DNA of 64,000 nucleotides from Rhizobiaceae bacterium (GTDB lineage: Bacteria > Pseudomonadota > Alphaproteobacteria > Rhizobiales > Rhizobiaceae), in the NCBI GenBank assembly GCA_029212415.1, contig JARGOF010000021.1, forward strand, positions 1 to 64,000, in the 5' to 3' direction. Position 1 is the stretch's first letter. The number at the start of each line of letters is the position of its first letter. The position numbers were made by a program, and so were the translations under genes. Under the pieces are notes generated by a model. It saw only the letters and a list, made by a program, of their open reading frames with translations. It had not been told where the DNA came from and did no database searches. Of this stretch, positions 1 to 9,100 are shown in pieces.

Positions 1-104
1 CTGCAGCAGAACCGACAGCGCAACGGATTGATGTTTTCCAGTTGGTAACCCAAAAATCAGGGCCCGGTCTTGACCCTTGGGCCTGATACGGGCGCTATGG
101 CACC

Positions 105-1697
105 ATGAGAAATTCAACCCCCAAAGCCGATTCGCAGAGCAATATCACCGAATATTCGGTCAGCGAGCTATCCGGCTCTATCAAGCGCACGATGGAAGAT
201 GTTTTCGGGCATGTGCGCATTCGCGGCGAAATATCGGGGTATCGGGGGCCGCATTCTTCCGGGCATGCCTATTTTTCGATGAAAGACGACCGGGCGCGCA
301 TTGAAGCGGTCGTCTGGCGCGGTGTCTTTTCCAAGCTGAAATTCAAGCCGGAAGAAGGCATGGAAATGATCGCCACCGGCAAGGTCACAACCTTTCCCGG
401 CGGCTCCAAATATCAGATCGTCATCGATTCTCTTGAACCCGCCGGTGCCGGCGCCTTGATGGTTCTGCTGGAAGAACGACGCAAGAAACTGGCTGGCGAA
501 GGCCTGTTTGATGAGGCCCGCAAACAGCTTCTGCCCTATATGCCGCGGGTGATCGGTGTGGTTACATCACCGACCGGAGCGGTGATCCGCGATATATTGC
601 ACAGGATCAACGACCGTTTTCCTGTTCACGTGATTGTCTGGCCGGTGCGCGTGCAGGGCGAAAGCAGTGGCGATGAGGTGGCCGGCGCCATCCGCGGATT
701 CAACGCGCTGCAACCGGGAGGGCCTGTTGCCCGGCCGGATGTGCTGATTGTCGCCAGAGGCGGCGGCAGCCTTGAAGACCTGTGGGGCTTTAATGACGAG
801 GCCGTGGTCCGGGCTGCAGCCGATTCACAAATTCCTCTGATCTCCGCCGTTGGCCATGAGACCGACTGGACCCTGATAGACCACGCAGCCGATGTGCGCG
901 CACCGACACCCACGGGCGCGGCCGAAATGGCGGTGCCGGTCAAGGCCGAGTTGCAGGCATCTGTTGCGGCTCTGGCGGCACGGCTTTCCGGCAGCATTTC
1001 GCGCGCCCTGGATACGGATCGTCAGGATGTAAGGGCACTGGCCCGTGCATTGCCATCGATTGACATGCTGCTGGCGCTGCCACGCAGACGGTTTGACGAA
1101 GGCGCCAGCGCGCTGGGACGGGCACTGCAACTCAATACGGCAGACAAACGACAGCAATACGAGCGCCGCGCAGCCCGGTTGACGCCGGCCACGCTGCATC
1201 GCCAGGTGATGGAAAAGGCACAGCAGGTCAGCGCACTTGCCACCCGGGGCGAACGGCAGATCGAGCGCCGACATGACCATCTGGCAGCGCGGGTCTCGAA
1301 TGCTTCGGCACGGCTGACCTTGCGCCCTGCCCTGGACAGGCTGGCGCGCAGCGGGGAACGTTTGCAAGGGCTGGCCAGACGCTCGGATGAAGTGATGGCG
1401 CTGCATATCGAGCGGCGGCGGCGTCAATTGCTGGAAGCGGGCAGACTGATGAACTCAATGTCCTATCGCAATGTGCTGAGCCGCGGCTATGCCGTGGTGC
1501 GTGGTGCTGACGATACGACCATTGTCAGCGCTGATGCGGTGTCTTCCGGCGATGGCGTGTCCATCGAGTTCATCGATGGACGTGTCAATGCTCTGGTTAC
1601 GGGCGGCACACCTGCTCCCCGCAAAGCCGCCGCTGCACCACAAAAGCCGGATAGAAAAAAATCCGGCGCCAGCAAGGATCAGGGCAGCCTGTTCTGA
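105..1697 (+). CDS. xseA: Exodeoxyribonuclease VII large subunit
   Basis: Large subunit of exonuclease VII, which with XseB degrades single-stranded DNA in both directions to short oligonucleotides in the cytoplasm. The 530-residue product has the family layout: an N-terminal OB-fold (about residues 15-110, containing [20 protein letters not shown]), the catalytic core with [14 protein letters not shown] and [15 protein letters not shown], then a long Arg-rich helical region and a C-terminal segment with SRGYAVVR. Length is normal for alphaproteobacteria; the Lys-rich tail is common there. The ATG at 105 fits the N terminus of the family. The gene is convergent with the virJ-like gene and their 3' ends overlap by 19 bases, so there is no room for a separate terminator. 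No xseB is visible in the window. Confidence 0.95.
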   Translation: MRNSTPKADSQSNITEYSVSELSGSIKRTMEDVFGHVRIRGEISGYRGPHSSGHAYFSMKDDRARIEAVVWRGVFSKLKFKPEEGMEMIATGKVTTFPGGSKYQIVIDSLEPAGAGALMVLLEERRKKLAGEGLFDEARKQLLPYMPRVIGVVTSPTGAVIRDILHRINDRFPVHVIVWPVRVQGESSGDEVAGAIRGFNALQPGGPVARPDVLIVARGGGSLEDLWGFNDEAVVRAAADSQIPLISAVGHETDWTLIDHAADVRAPTPTGAAEMAVPVKAELQASVAALAARLSGSISRALDTDRQDVRALARALPSIDMLLALPRRRFDEGASALGRALQLNTADKRQQYERRAARLTPATLHRQVMEKAQQVSALATRGERQIERRHDHLAARVSNASARLTLRPALDRLARSGERLQGLARRSDEVMALHIERRRRQLLEAGRLMNSMSYRNVLSRGYAVVRGADDTTIVSADAVSSGDGVSIEFIDGRVNALVTGGTPAPRKAAAAPQKPDRKKSGASKDQGSLF

Positions 1698-2362
1698 TCA
1701 GCGGCCTGGTCCAATGTTTCGGCGATCAGCGCTGCATTGCCATCATAGCGATGGCCGCCTGGAACGGTCACGACCCTGTAGGGTGCCGTTTGGCGGCAAG
1801 CCATATCGCTTTCCCCCTCACCTGTCAGACATAACACATGACTGGCGGGCAAGGCGTCAATGGCAGCGGAAACATCATGGTCCCCGTGCACAATACCCAG
1901 CATTCCGAGAAAGGTTATCTTGAATTCGGTGCGCTGGAACGGGCTCAACAGGGCAAGCAGGACCGTCTGGGCACGGGTTTGCTCGTTCATCAAAGGCCAG
2001 GCCAGGGGCAATGTATCCGCACCGAAGGAATAACCGCCCAGTATGACCCGATCACTGTGCCAATAGTCGGTAAAATGGGCAACGATCAGATCGGTATCAC
2101 GGGCCATGGTCTCAGGTGCCTGCTCATACCAGAAGTAACGCAGCGAATTGATGCCGACGACACCGTAGCCCCGTTCGGCAAGCGCATCGGCGAAACTTTG
2201 AAGCGTGCGGCTCCAGCCACCGTCCCCCGACCACAAGACCACAATGCCTCTGACATCCCCTTTGGGTTCTGTCAGATGCAGCGGCAAATCCGAAAAGGGC
2301 GCATCAACGGCAACCCTTCCAATGCCAAAAATCAGCAAAAGCGTTGTCAGGATCGATTTCAA
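1679..2362 (-). CDS. virJ: VirJ/AcvB-type alpha/beta hydrolase, putative lysyl-phosphatidylglycerol hydrolase
   Basis: 227 residues with an N-terminal hydrophobic signal-like segment (residues 1-20), the LWSGDGGW motif (43-50) and the nucleophile elbow GGYSFGAD with Ser112, all typical of the VirJ/AcvB family. It is the single-domain (VirJ-size) form rather than the two-domain AcvB. In Agrobacterium and Rhizobium the acvB/atvA gene lies downstream of lpiA (mprF), and AcvB hydrolyses lysyl-phosphatidylglycerol in the periplasm; the same role is inferred here from gene order. The start codon is TTG at 2362 and it overlaps the mprF stop as TTGA, implying translational coupling; no other start lies near the signal segment. 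Confidence 0.85.
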   Translation of the reverse strand: MKSILTTLLLIFGIGRVAVDAPFSDLPLHLTEPKGDVRGIVVLWSGDGGWSRTLQSFADALAERGYGVVGINSLRYFWYEQAPETMARDTDLIVAHFTDYWHSDRVILGGYSFGADTLPLAWPLMNEQTRAQTVLLALLSPFQRTEFKITFLGMLGIVHGDHDVSAAIDALPASHVLCLTGEGESDMACRQTAPYRVVTVPGGHRYDGNAALIAETLDQAADQNRLP

Positions 2363-4926
2363 CGTTTGATGACCTTCATGGGGCCACCGGAAATCAATGC
2401 GGTTATATCAAAGAGCACCTTTGGCAGGGCAAAGCCGCCCGTGCAGGCAAGGTAATGCGGAGACCAGACCGGATCGAACTTCTCCTTGAAGGCGCGCAGC
2501 CCCTCAAAATGATAGAAATCTTCGCCCCGCTGGTAGATCATTGTGCCTATGTGATTCCATGAGGTCGCAAGCCGGTGATCCGATAGGCCAGCGAGAGGTG
2601 CAGCCCCCAGATTGAACCATCTGAAGCCCTGTTCCTGTGCATTCAGCAGCAATTTGGCAAACAGGAAATCCATCAGAACCGCGGATATATTTGGCCGATA
2701 TCGCATCAGGTCTATGGACATTTCCTCTTGCTGACCGGAGGCGAGAATATTCGCGAAGGCGACGATTTTTCCTTCGTGACGGACGATGGCGAAATCAAAA
2801 TTCAACAGATAGTTTTCGCGGAAATTGCCCAATGCAAACTGCTTTTCAGATCCCGACTTGATCGCCAGCCAGGCGTCCGAGACTTCCTTGAGTTCAGGCA
2901 GGAAAGGGAGCACCTCATCCCTTGCAAGAATGGAAAACTCCAGTCCGTCTTTGGGCGCACGGCGACAGGCGTAACGCAAATTCTTGTGTTGCCGCGTTTC
3001 CAAGGTGAAATCCGGCAGGGCAACGCGGGCAATCTCACCGATTTTCAGCACCGACAACCCCATATCAAGGTACAGCGACAGATTTTCCGGGCCGACGGAA
3101 TAAAACGCTGTCCGGTAGCCGCCCTGGTCGGCCATTTCACGAAACCGCCAGGCCAGTGCCGCACCCTGTTGTGGATCACCGACAGGATCACCCTTGGCAA
3201 TGTAGCTTCCGCCGCTCACCCCGTACATCAGGAAGGCGCTTTGATCTTCGGAAACAAGAAAATGCTTGTCTCCCAAAAGCGCCAGCGTTGAATCGGATAC
3301 GGGCGATTGTTCCACCAGATGGCGCACGCTGTCAGGAACATGTGTGTCTGGCACAACCGGCAGGCTTCGCCTGTTCAAGATCATGAACAGACCGAGGGCA
3401 AAAAGTGCGGCAACAATCGCGACACTGGCGCGCAGAAAGCGCGGTGCATCTCCCCTCCATGAAAAGGCCCACCACAGTTGGTCGGAATAATCGACATGGC
3501 GATAGGCGAAAAAACCCAGCCAGACAGCAGCACCAATCGTGATGGCGATGACGCCAAACCAGAAGGGCGTAACGGCCAATAGGGACACGCCCGAGGTGCG
3601 ATAGAATGCCGAGCGAAACGGCAAAAGCAGGACGACGATCACAGCCAGGATGGCCGCTTCCTCGTAATCCAGCCCCTTTGTCAGCGCGAAAACCGTGCCC
3701 GCTGCCAGCAGTGCAATCGCCAGGTTGAATGCACCTTGCCTGCGCCTGATCAATCCATGGGCGATGACAAGCAGGGCCACACCTACGAGACTGGCCAGCA
3801 GATGGGTGGATTCCACAAATGGCAATGGCAAGACAAGCCTGATCCACTCATGTCGCAATGCAGTGGCTGGCAAAGAACCGGAAAACAGCAGGATCAGGCC
3901 ACCAACGAATGTCAGACCAGCCACCAGTGGCGGGATCAACGGTTCGGAAGCCTTGCTCAACTCACGGACCGACTGACCAATGGCTTTGCGTCCGGCAACC
4001 AATTCGAGAAACAGCAGGGCCAGGGCAACCGGAACAAGGGGCAGGAAATAGTATATAAGCCGATAGAGAACCAATGCGCCAAGGACATCGGGGCGCCCTG
4101 TCACCCCGAGACCGGCCATGATGGTTGCCTCAAAAACGCCAAGACCTCCCGGAGAATGGCTGATCGCGCCCAGGATGACCGCGGAAATATAAATCACGAA
4201 ATAGCCACTGACAGAACCAGCGATGTCGGACGGCAACAGAACATAGAGCGTCGCTGCAGAGGCTGCGATATCAACGACACCGGCAAGGAGTTGCATCACA
4301 CTTGTGGGCAATCCCGGCAGTTGCAGGTGAAGCCCGCGCAGGGTGAGTATTCGCTTGCCGGTGGCGACCCAGAGAAAATAGAAGGCATAAAGGGCCAGTA
4401 TGAAAAACCCGATGCCCCTGACCACATCGACAGGCAATGACTGCATTGCCATGAGGCCGCGCGGATAGAAAGCCAGCGCACATCCGATCAGGAAGAACAT
4501 GCCAAGCCAGAGCGACATCCAGGACAGAGCAACGATCTGGCTGATCGGAGCGATTTCCAGCCCCTTGCGGCTATAGACCCGATAACGAAGAGCCCCACCG
4601 GTCAAGACATGAAAACCGGCAACGTCCGATATGGCAAAACCGGCAATGCCGGCCCATGCGGCCGTTGGAATGGAGACCTTGCCCGGCGCAATTGTTCTGA
4701 CAGCCAGAATTTCGTAGCAGGCTATTGCGAAAAAGCTGATGATTGTTGCCGAAATGGCAAGAAGGATCTCATAGTCGCTTGTATTGCGAATATCAGCGAT
4801 AACCTCGTCGAGGGAAATATCGATTGTGAAATGATGAAGCAGATAGAAAGCAAATGCGGTGATGGTCACCGCCACGATGGCCGTCACAATGGCTCTGGCA
4901 TTTACCCCATGCTTTTGTTGCGCCAT
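2359..4926 (-). CDS. mprF: Bifunctional lysylphosphatidylglycerol flippase/synthetase MprF (LpiA)
   Basis: 855-residue inner-membrane protein. The N-terminal two thirds are polytopic (about 14 membrane segments, including the UPF0104/flippase-type stretch with SHSPGGLGVFEATI), and the C-terminal 300 residues are the soluble GNAT-like aminoacyl-phosphatidylglycerol synthase domain (GGSYIAKGDPVGD, SIDLMRYRPN, FRWFNLGAAPLAGL). It transfers lysine from Lys-tRNA to phosphatidylglycerol and flips the product to the outer leaflet, lowering surface charge; in rhizobia it is lpiA, linked to acid tolerance and peptide resistance. Length matches the family. The ATG at 4926 is preceded by GGAAATTAAG. It forms an operon with the virJ-like gene (TTGA overlap). 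Confidence 0.95.
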   Translation of the reverse strand: MAQQKHGVNARAIVTAIVAVTITAFAFYLLHHFTIDISLDEVIADIRNTSDYEILLAISATIISFFAIACYEILAVRTIAPGKVSIPTAAWAGIAGFAISDVAGFHVLTGGALRYRVYSRKGLEIAPISQIVALSWMSLWLGMFFLIGCALAFYPRGLMAMQSLPVDVVRGIGFFILALYAFYFLWVATGKRILTLRGLHLQLPGLPTSVMQLLAGVVDIAASAATLYVLLPSDIAGSVSGYFVIYISAVILGAISHSPGGLGVFEATIMAGLGVTGRPDVLGALVLYRLIYYFLPLVPVALALLFLELVAGRKAIGQSVRELSKASEPLIPPLVAGLTFVGGLILLFSGSLPATALRHEWIRLVLPLPFVESTHLLASLVGVALLVIAHGLIRRRQGAFNLAIALLAAGTVFALTKGLDYEEAAILAVIVVLLLPFRSAFYRTSGVSLLAVTPFWFGVIAITIGAAVWLGFFAYRHVDYSDQLWWAFSWRGDAPRFLRASVAIVAALFALGLFMILNRRSLPVVPDTHVPDSVRHLVEQSPVSDSTLALLGDKHFLVSEDQSAFLMYGVSGGSYIAKGDPVGDPQQGAALAWRFREMADQGGYRTAFYSVGPENLSLYLDMGLSVLKIGEIARVALPDFTLETRQHKNLRYACRRAPKDGLEFSILARDEVLPFLPELKEVSDAWLAIKSGSEKQFALGNFRENYLLNFDFAIVRHEGKIVAFANILASGQQEEMSIDLMRYRPNISAVLMDFLFAKLLLNAQEQGFRWFNLGAAPLAGLSDHRLATSWNHIGTMIYQRGEDFYHFEGLRAFKEKFDPVWSPHYLACTGGFALPKVLFDITALISGGPMKVIKR

Positions 4927-5170
4927 CTTAATTTCCGGTTCCCCAGCCAGTCATCCTCAGATCGCTTGGAGCACTTCAGCAAAATGCGAAACTGTCTTCC
5001 GGCAAGAATATTTAAAATACAATAACTTACCCTCCCGTAGGATTCAATGAACCGAAATCCTGCTTCGGAAGATATTCAGATGAAAATGTCCGCTGCCGCA
5101 ATCGCGTCGATCGCGTGGGTTTTTGCATCACCAAATTGGGCAGGATGGTCATTTGCACAAATGACAGGAA

Positions 5171-5247
5171 TGGTACGGTTGGGTGGGGTTGAACCACCGA
5201 CCTCTGGATCCACAATCCAGCGCTCTAACCAACTGAGCTACAACCGC
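5171..5247 (-). tRNA. tRNA-His (GTG anticodon)
   Basis: Reading the minus strand from 5247, a 77-nt cloverleaf can be drawn: acceptor GCGGTTG pairing with CAACCGT, D arm with GCTCAGTTGGTTAGAGC, anticodon stem CTGGA/TCCAG around a loop with anticodon GTG, T arm with GGTTCAACCC, and an encoded CCA. The discriminator is A73 and the base before position 1 is T, not G: the atypical tRNA-His arrangement known from alphaproteobacteria, which lack the G-1:C73 pair. Confidence 0.95.
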
Positions 5248-5325
5248 ACAGAACAGCTTCAAATGCTGAGGGGTCACATACGTTCCCTCAGAGGGTTTGG
5301 CAAGGGGGGACCGGGCTCAAACCAC

Positions 5326-5355
5326 AAAAAAACCGGACCCAAGGATCCGGTTTTT
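5326..5355 (-). terminator. Rho-independent terminator of the phasin gene
   Basis: A GC-rich stem (AACCGGATCC on one arm, GGGTCCGGTT on the other, read on the minus strand) is followed by a run of seven T on the minus strand and flanked by A/T runs on both sides. It lies 33 bases past the phasin stop codon and can work in both orientations. Confidence 0.85.
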
Positions 5356-5387
5356 CAATTTCAAGCAATTACCTGCCACTGAGTGGT

Positions 5388-5843
5388 TCAGGCAACCTTC
5401 ATTGTCTTGGCTGCTTTTTCATAAGCGGCCTTGCCAGGCTTGGAAACATCTTCAGCAACCTTGCGGGCAGCGTCCTGCAACTGTTTTGCCTGATCGACAG
5501 CAGCTTCAGCCTGCTTGCGGAAGAAGCTGGACTGCAGTTCAATGAGTTCAGCGACGGACTTTACGCCCATCAAAGCTTCAACATGTGAGATCGAGCTGTC
5601 AGCATTTGTACGCACTGCGTCAATTGCCTTCAGGCCGAGTTCAACACTGCCAGCCTGAACAGTTTCAAGTGTCTGCTCAACAGTCTTGGTTGCATCTTCA
5701 GCAGCCGTCTTCAGCTTGTCATAGGCTTCTTTTGACTGAGCCAGGCCTTTTTCTGTATATTCGCGAGCGGATTCGGTCATTGTTGAAGGATCGAATGCTG
5801 CAAAGCCAAATACATCATCTGTTGCGGATTTTTTGGTAGCCAT
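5388..5843 (-). CDS. phaP: Phasin family protein
   Basis: 151 residues beginning MATKKSATDDVFGF. The body is an amphipathic helical phasin domain (about residues 20-135) with many Ala, Lys and Glu: KGLAQSKEAYDKLKTAAEDATKTVEQTLET, then FFRKQAEAAVDQAKQLQDAARKVAEDV. Phasins coat polyhydroxyalkanoate granules and limit granule coalescence. The start at 5843 is chosen over an upstream in-frame codon because AAGGAGC lies about 10 bases before it. The gene is monocistronic, with its own terminator downstream and PhaR-like TGCANTGCA elements overlapping the -35 region. Phasin-domain proteins can also act as general stress proteins, so granule binding is inferred. Confidence 0.9.
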   Translation of the reverse strand: MATKKSATDDVFGFAAFDPSTMTESAREYTEKGLAQSKEAYDKLKTAAEDATKTVEQTLETVQAGSVELGLKAIDAVRTNADSSISHVEALMGVKSVAELIELQSSFFRKQAEAAVDQAKQLQDAARKVAEDVSKPGKAAYEKAAKTMKVA

Positions 5844-5865
5844 GATAAATATGCTCCTTCTTTGC

Positions 5866-5886
5866 GGGTTCTCTTGAGAGGAACCC
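5866..5886 (-). promoter_or_regulatory. Hairpin in the phasin 5' leader
   Basis: On the minus strand GGGTTC and GAACCC face each other across 9 bases that contain a further TCT/AGA pairing. The hairpin lies just upstream of the ribosome binding site AAGGAGC and could affect translation or mRNA stability. No direct evidence for function. Confidence 0.35.
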
Positions 5887-5911
5887 AACGGGTTTAATTG
5901 ATCTCCCACCC

Positions 5912-5958
5912 TATATAGGAGAGTTTATTGTGCATTGCAACATTTATTTTGCACTGCA
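5912..5958 (-). promoter_or_regulatory. Phasin promoter with two TGCANTGCA (PhaR-like) operator elements
   Basis: On the minus strand TTGCAA (5935-5940) and TATATA (5912-5917) are separated by 17 bases and form a plausible sigma-70-type promoter. Two palindromic elements, TGCATTGCA (5931-5939) and TGCACTGCA (5950-5958), have centres 19 bases apart; the first overlaps the -35 box. TGC-rich palindromes of this kind are bound by the PHA regulator PhaR in alphaproteobacteria, which represses phasin genes. The assignment to PhaR is inferred. Confidence 0.55.
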
Positions 5959-6171
5959 CCATAGGCATTAACCCTGTTGTCAGGAAAGGGCCCGGACTCA
6001 ATGGCCTGTGCTGGACCTGTCAGCCATTGCAACGTATTAACAAATTCTTAACTTAACTTCGTAGTTCGCCTTTGGACGCAGAACCGGGGCGGTTCGAAAG
6101 AAGCTTTCAGGTTGCTATGACTGAAACAGGTTCAGCCAAGACAACCCAGTAACAAGGACGCAGGATCAGCC
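5959..6171 (+). other. Intergenic region between the phasin and PdhS-like genes
   Basis: Together with the phasin leader this leaves about 330 bases without a gene. Besides the phasin promoter it holds the CtrA-like site at 6037-6052. Nothing else recognisable. Confidence 0.6.
6037..6052 (+). promoter_or_regulatory. Candidate CtrA binding site (TTAA-N7-TTAAC)
   Basis: TTAACAAATTCTTAAC matches the full CtrA consensus TTAA-N7-TTAA and is followed at once by a second TTAAC. It lies 120 bases upstream of the start of a PdhS/PleC-type kinase gene, a class of protein that works in the DivK-CtrA cell-cycle pathway, so control by CtrA would be a feedback loop. Identified by motif match only. Confidence 0.5.
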
Positions 6172-9100
6172 ATGCCGACGGGGCAATACCCTTTCATCGA
6201 CATCGCCGTTCATGACAAGGTTAGAAATCGCTTTGCTTCAGGTGACGCGGTGGTTGTCCTTTCAGAAACTCTCGATGACATTTTGTGGGTCAATGGCGCA
6301 GGCGCAAGTCTGTTTGGCCATGCTGGCCTCTATGAATTCATGGATGAGGGCCTCAATCGTTCTGCCACGTCGTTTCGACAGATTGAAGCGGCTGCGCGCA
6401 ATATCCGCAACGGCGCCAGCGCAACAACACAGACTTTTGCCATGCGCACGGGCAGCGGTTTTCGACGCCCTGTCCTAACGGCTACCATGGAACGCATCGT
6501 TCTGTCCGATGGCAATCAGGCCCTCCTTGTCGCCGTGGACAATAGTGAGCCCGTCAAAACCCTGTCGGATCGGGCTGCCTGCATTCTTGATGGGTTTGAA
6601 GAGACGGACACGCATGCTGCCGTCCTCGACGCCAGCGGCGCCATTGTTGATGCCACCAGTTCCTTTGACCGTTTGCAGATGGATCCCGCTGAACGCGCGC
6701 GCATTGTCGGCAATGTCTCCCGGCCCGCTGTGCGGCTGGCCAAACGCCCCGTTCGCACTGCACTCGGTCACCTGCCGGCTGCAATCGCGAGAATCAGTGA
6801 CGATCCACCATTGCATCTGCTTTTTGCGATCGAAATGTCGATTGGCAACCTCGACCCGCTTCCCGATAGTTCGGATCTGGAAAACGATGCAGAAGCTGAC
6901 ATGGAGACTGACAAGGAGGCCGCTGAGCAGCAAGAACCAGCAGCAGCAGAGTTGACGCAGCCCGACGAATCGGCTGCGCGCAAACCCGTGTCACAATCGA
7001 TGGTGGAACAAAAACCCTCGGTGCTGAACATGGTCAGCGAGGACATAGCTGAAGCCGCGCCGTTTGAAACAGACATGGCGGAACCAATCGATACCGGGTC
7101 GGCCAACACACCGGAAATCATCGCAGACGATACCGAGACACCGGCAGATGAGGAGAACGATGAGCCGCAGCCCGTCGATCCTGTCGAAGAAGCAATTGTG
7201 GCCGTTTCCGAAACCCCGGGTCCGCAGCCCGTTTCTCCATTGATCGCGCAAGCCGACGGCTTTCTGTTCAACCCGGATAGGCGGCCGGTCCGCTTTGTCT
7301 GGAAAATTGATGCGGATGGCGTCTTCCATGAAATCTCTCCTGAATTTGCCCGTGCCGTGGGACCAAATTCCGCAGATGTGGAGGGGCGAAAATTCACCGA
7401 TGTCGCCGATGTGTTCAATATTGATGAAGATCACACGATTACCGAATTGCTGCGCAGAAGAGACACATGGTCGGGCAAGACCGTTCTTTGGCCGGTTCAG
7501 GGCACCGACCTGCGCGTACCGGTAGACCTTGCCGCCTTGCCGACCTATTCAAGGGAGCGCATCTTCGACGGGTTTCGTGGCTTTGGCATTGTTCGCTCTG
7601 CAGATGCCGTGAACGATCCCGAGCGCATTGGACTGGCTCTGGTCAATAATCCACGTCACGGGGAAGAGACCCAACGGGCGGAGGCGGGCGTCGACCCCGT
7701 CACCCTGCAAGAGCCTGGTTTGGCAGCCAAGTCTGAAACTTCGGCAAAGGCTGAAACTTCGACACAGCCAGTCAAATCGGCAGAGCCTTTGCTACCAACA
7801 GAACCTGTACAGGCGGTAGATGTCAGTCCTGAAAGCGAGGGCGATGATGAAAACGTCCTGCCATTGTCCCCACCAACGGATGCTGACAAACCTTTGCTCA
7901 CGACGGTCCCCGCAGACAAAAAAGCTGATGACGCAGGCGCGGATGTCCCGGCAAATGACGCGCCTGCCCTGGAAATCAGCGATTCGCCAGGCCGGCGCCG
8001 GGCCGACAAGGTCATTCAGCTTGAGGAACGCCGCTCGAAAACGCGTGACGGGCTGAGCAATACGGAAAAACTGGCTTTCCGCGAAATTGCCGAGCGCCTT
8101 GGCAAAGCGCGAAGCGAGGCTGGCAACGTACCCTTGCGGCCATTTGGCAAGAGACAGTCGCCCGCAATCCCAACCAAACAGCACAATGACAATGCTGTGC
8201 CTGATGAACCGACAGCCTCAAAGGTCGACGACCAGACGACCGATAAAACCGCAGCAATCTTGCCGATTGAGGACAAGAAAACAGCTGTTGCGCCGGAAAA
8301 CAAACCGGCGCCCGAGAAATCCGATCTGCAAGCAGCCCATACGCCCGCACCGGATCGGCCCGCCAATGGCGTGACACCGACCCTTCTGGAGCAATTGCCA
8401 ACACCCATTGTGGTGCACGACGGCACGACGATTTTCTACCTCAATGAGGAATTTCGCCTGTTGACCGGTTTCCTGACACGAAAGGAACTGAATGAAGCGG
8501 GCGGTGTATCGGTGTTGTTTGCCGATGATGAGGCTGCGCAGGATATGGAAAACCCGGACACCTCCGGTGAACTGGCCCTGCGATGTGCAGATGGAAGAAC
8601 AATCTGCGTCCGTGCAAAATTGCGTTCCATCAGTTGGGAAGACGGCCATGCCCTGATGCTTGCCTTGACCCCTTCAAAGCGTATTGAAGCCGTCGGTGAA
8701 GCGGATGACGAGGTGCTTGAACCCGCGTCGCCAGCCGAACAGCCAGAAACAGATGTTGCCGAAACCAGCAAGATCTCTGCCTTGCAGGTGGAAGTCGATG
8801 AATTGCGCTCGATACTCGAAACAGCCACCGATGGCGTTGTTCTGATCGGTGAAGATGGCATTATCCGTTCGATGAACCGCTCTGCCAGCGGGCTGTTTGA
8901 TTTTGACGAAAATGAAACACGCGGCCGTCCCTTTGCCATGCTGTTTGCGCATGAAAGCCAGCGGGCCGTCAAAGACTATCTTTCCGGCCTGTCAGGAAAT
9001 GGGGTTGCCAGCGTACTCAATGACGGGCGTGAGGTCATCGGACGCGAGGCCTCCGGAGGCTTCCTGCCATTGTTCATGACCATCGGCCATCTGTCCGGCT

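Noticed and set aside
825-1427. Long minus-strand reading frame within xseA
   Set aside because: Antisense shadow of a clear xseA gene; no ribosome binding site and no family-like sequence. Many similar antisense frames (for example in the PdhS-like gene, isocitrate lyase and zwf) were left out for the same reason.
5047-5382. Plus-strand frame across the tRNA-His gene
   Set aside because: It reads through the complement of a tRNA and a terminator; not a protein gene.
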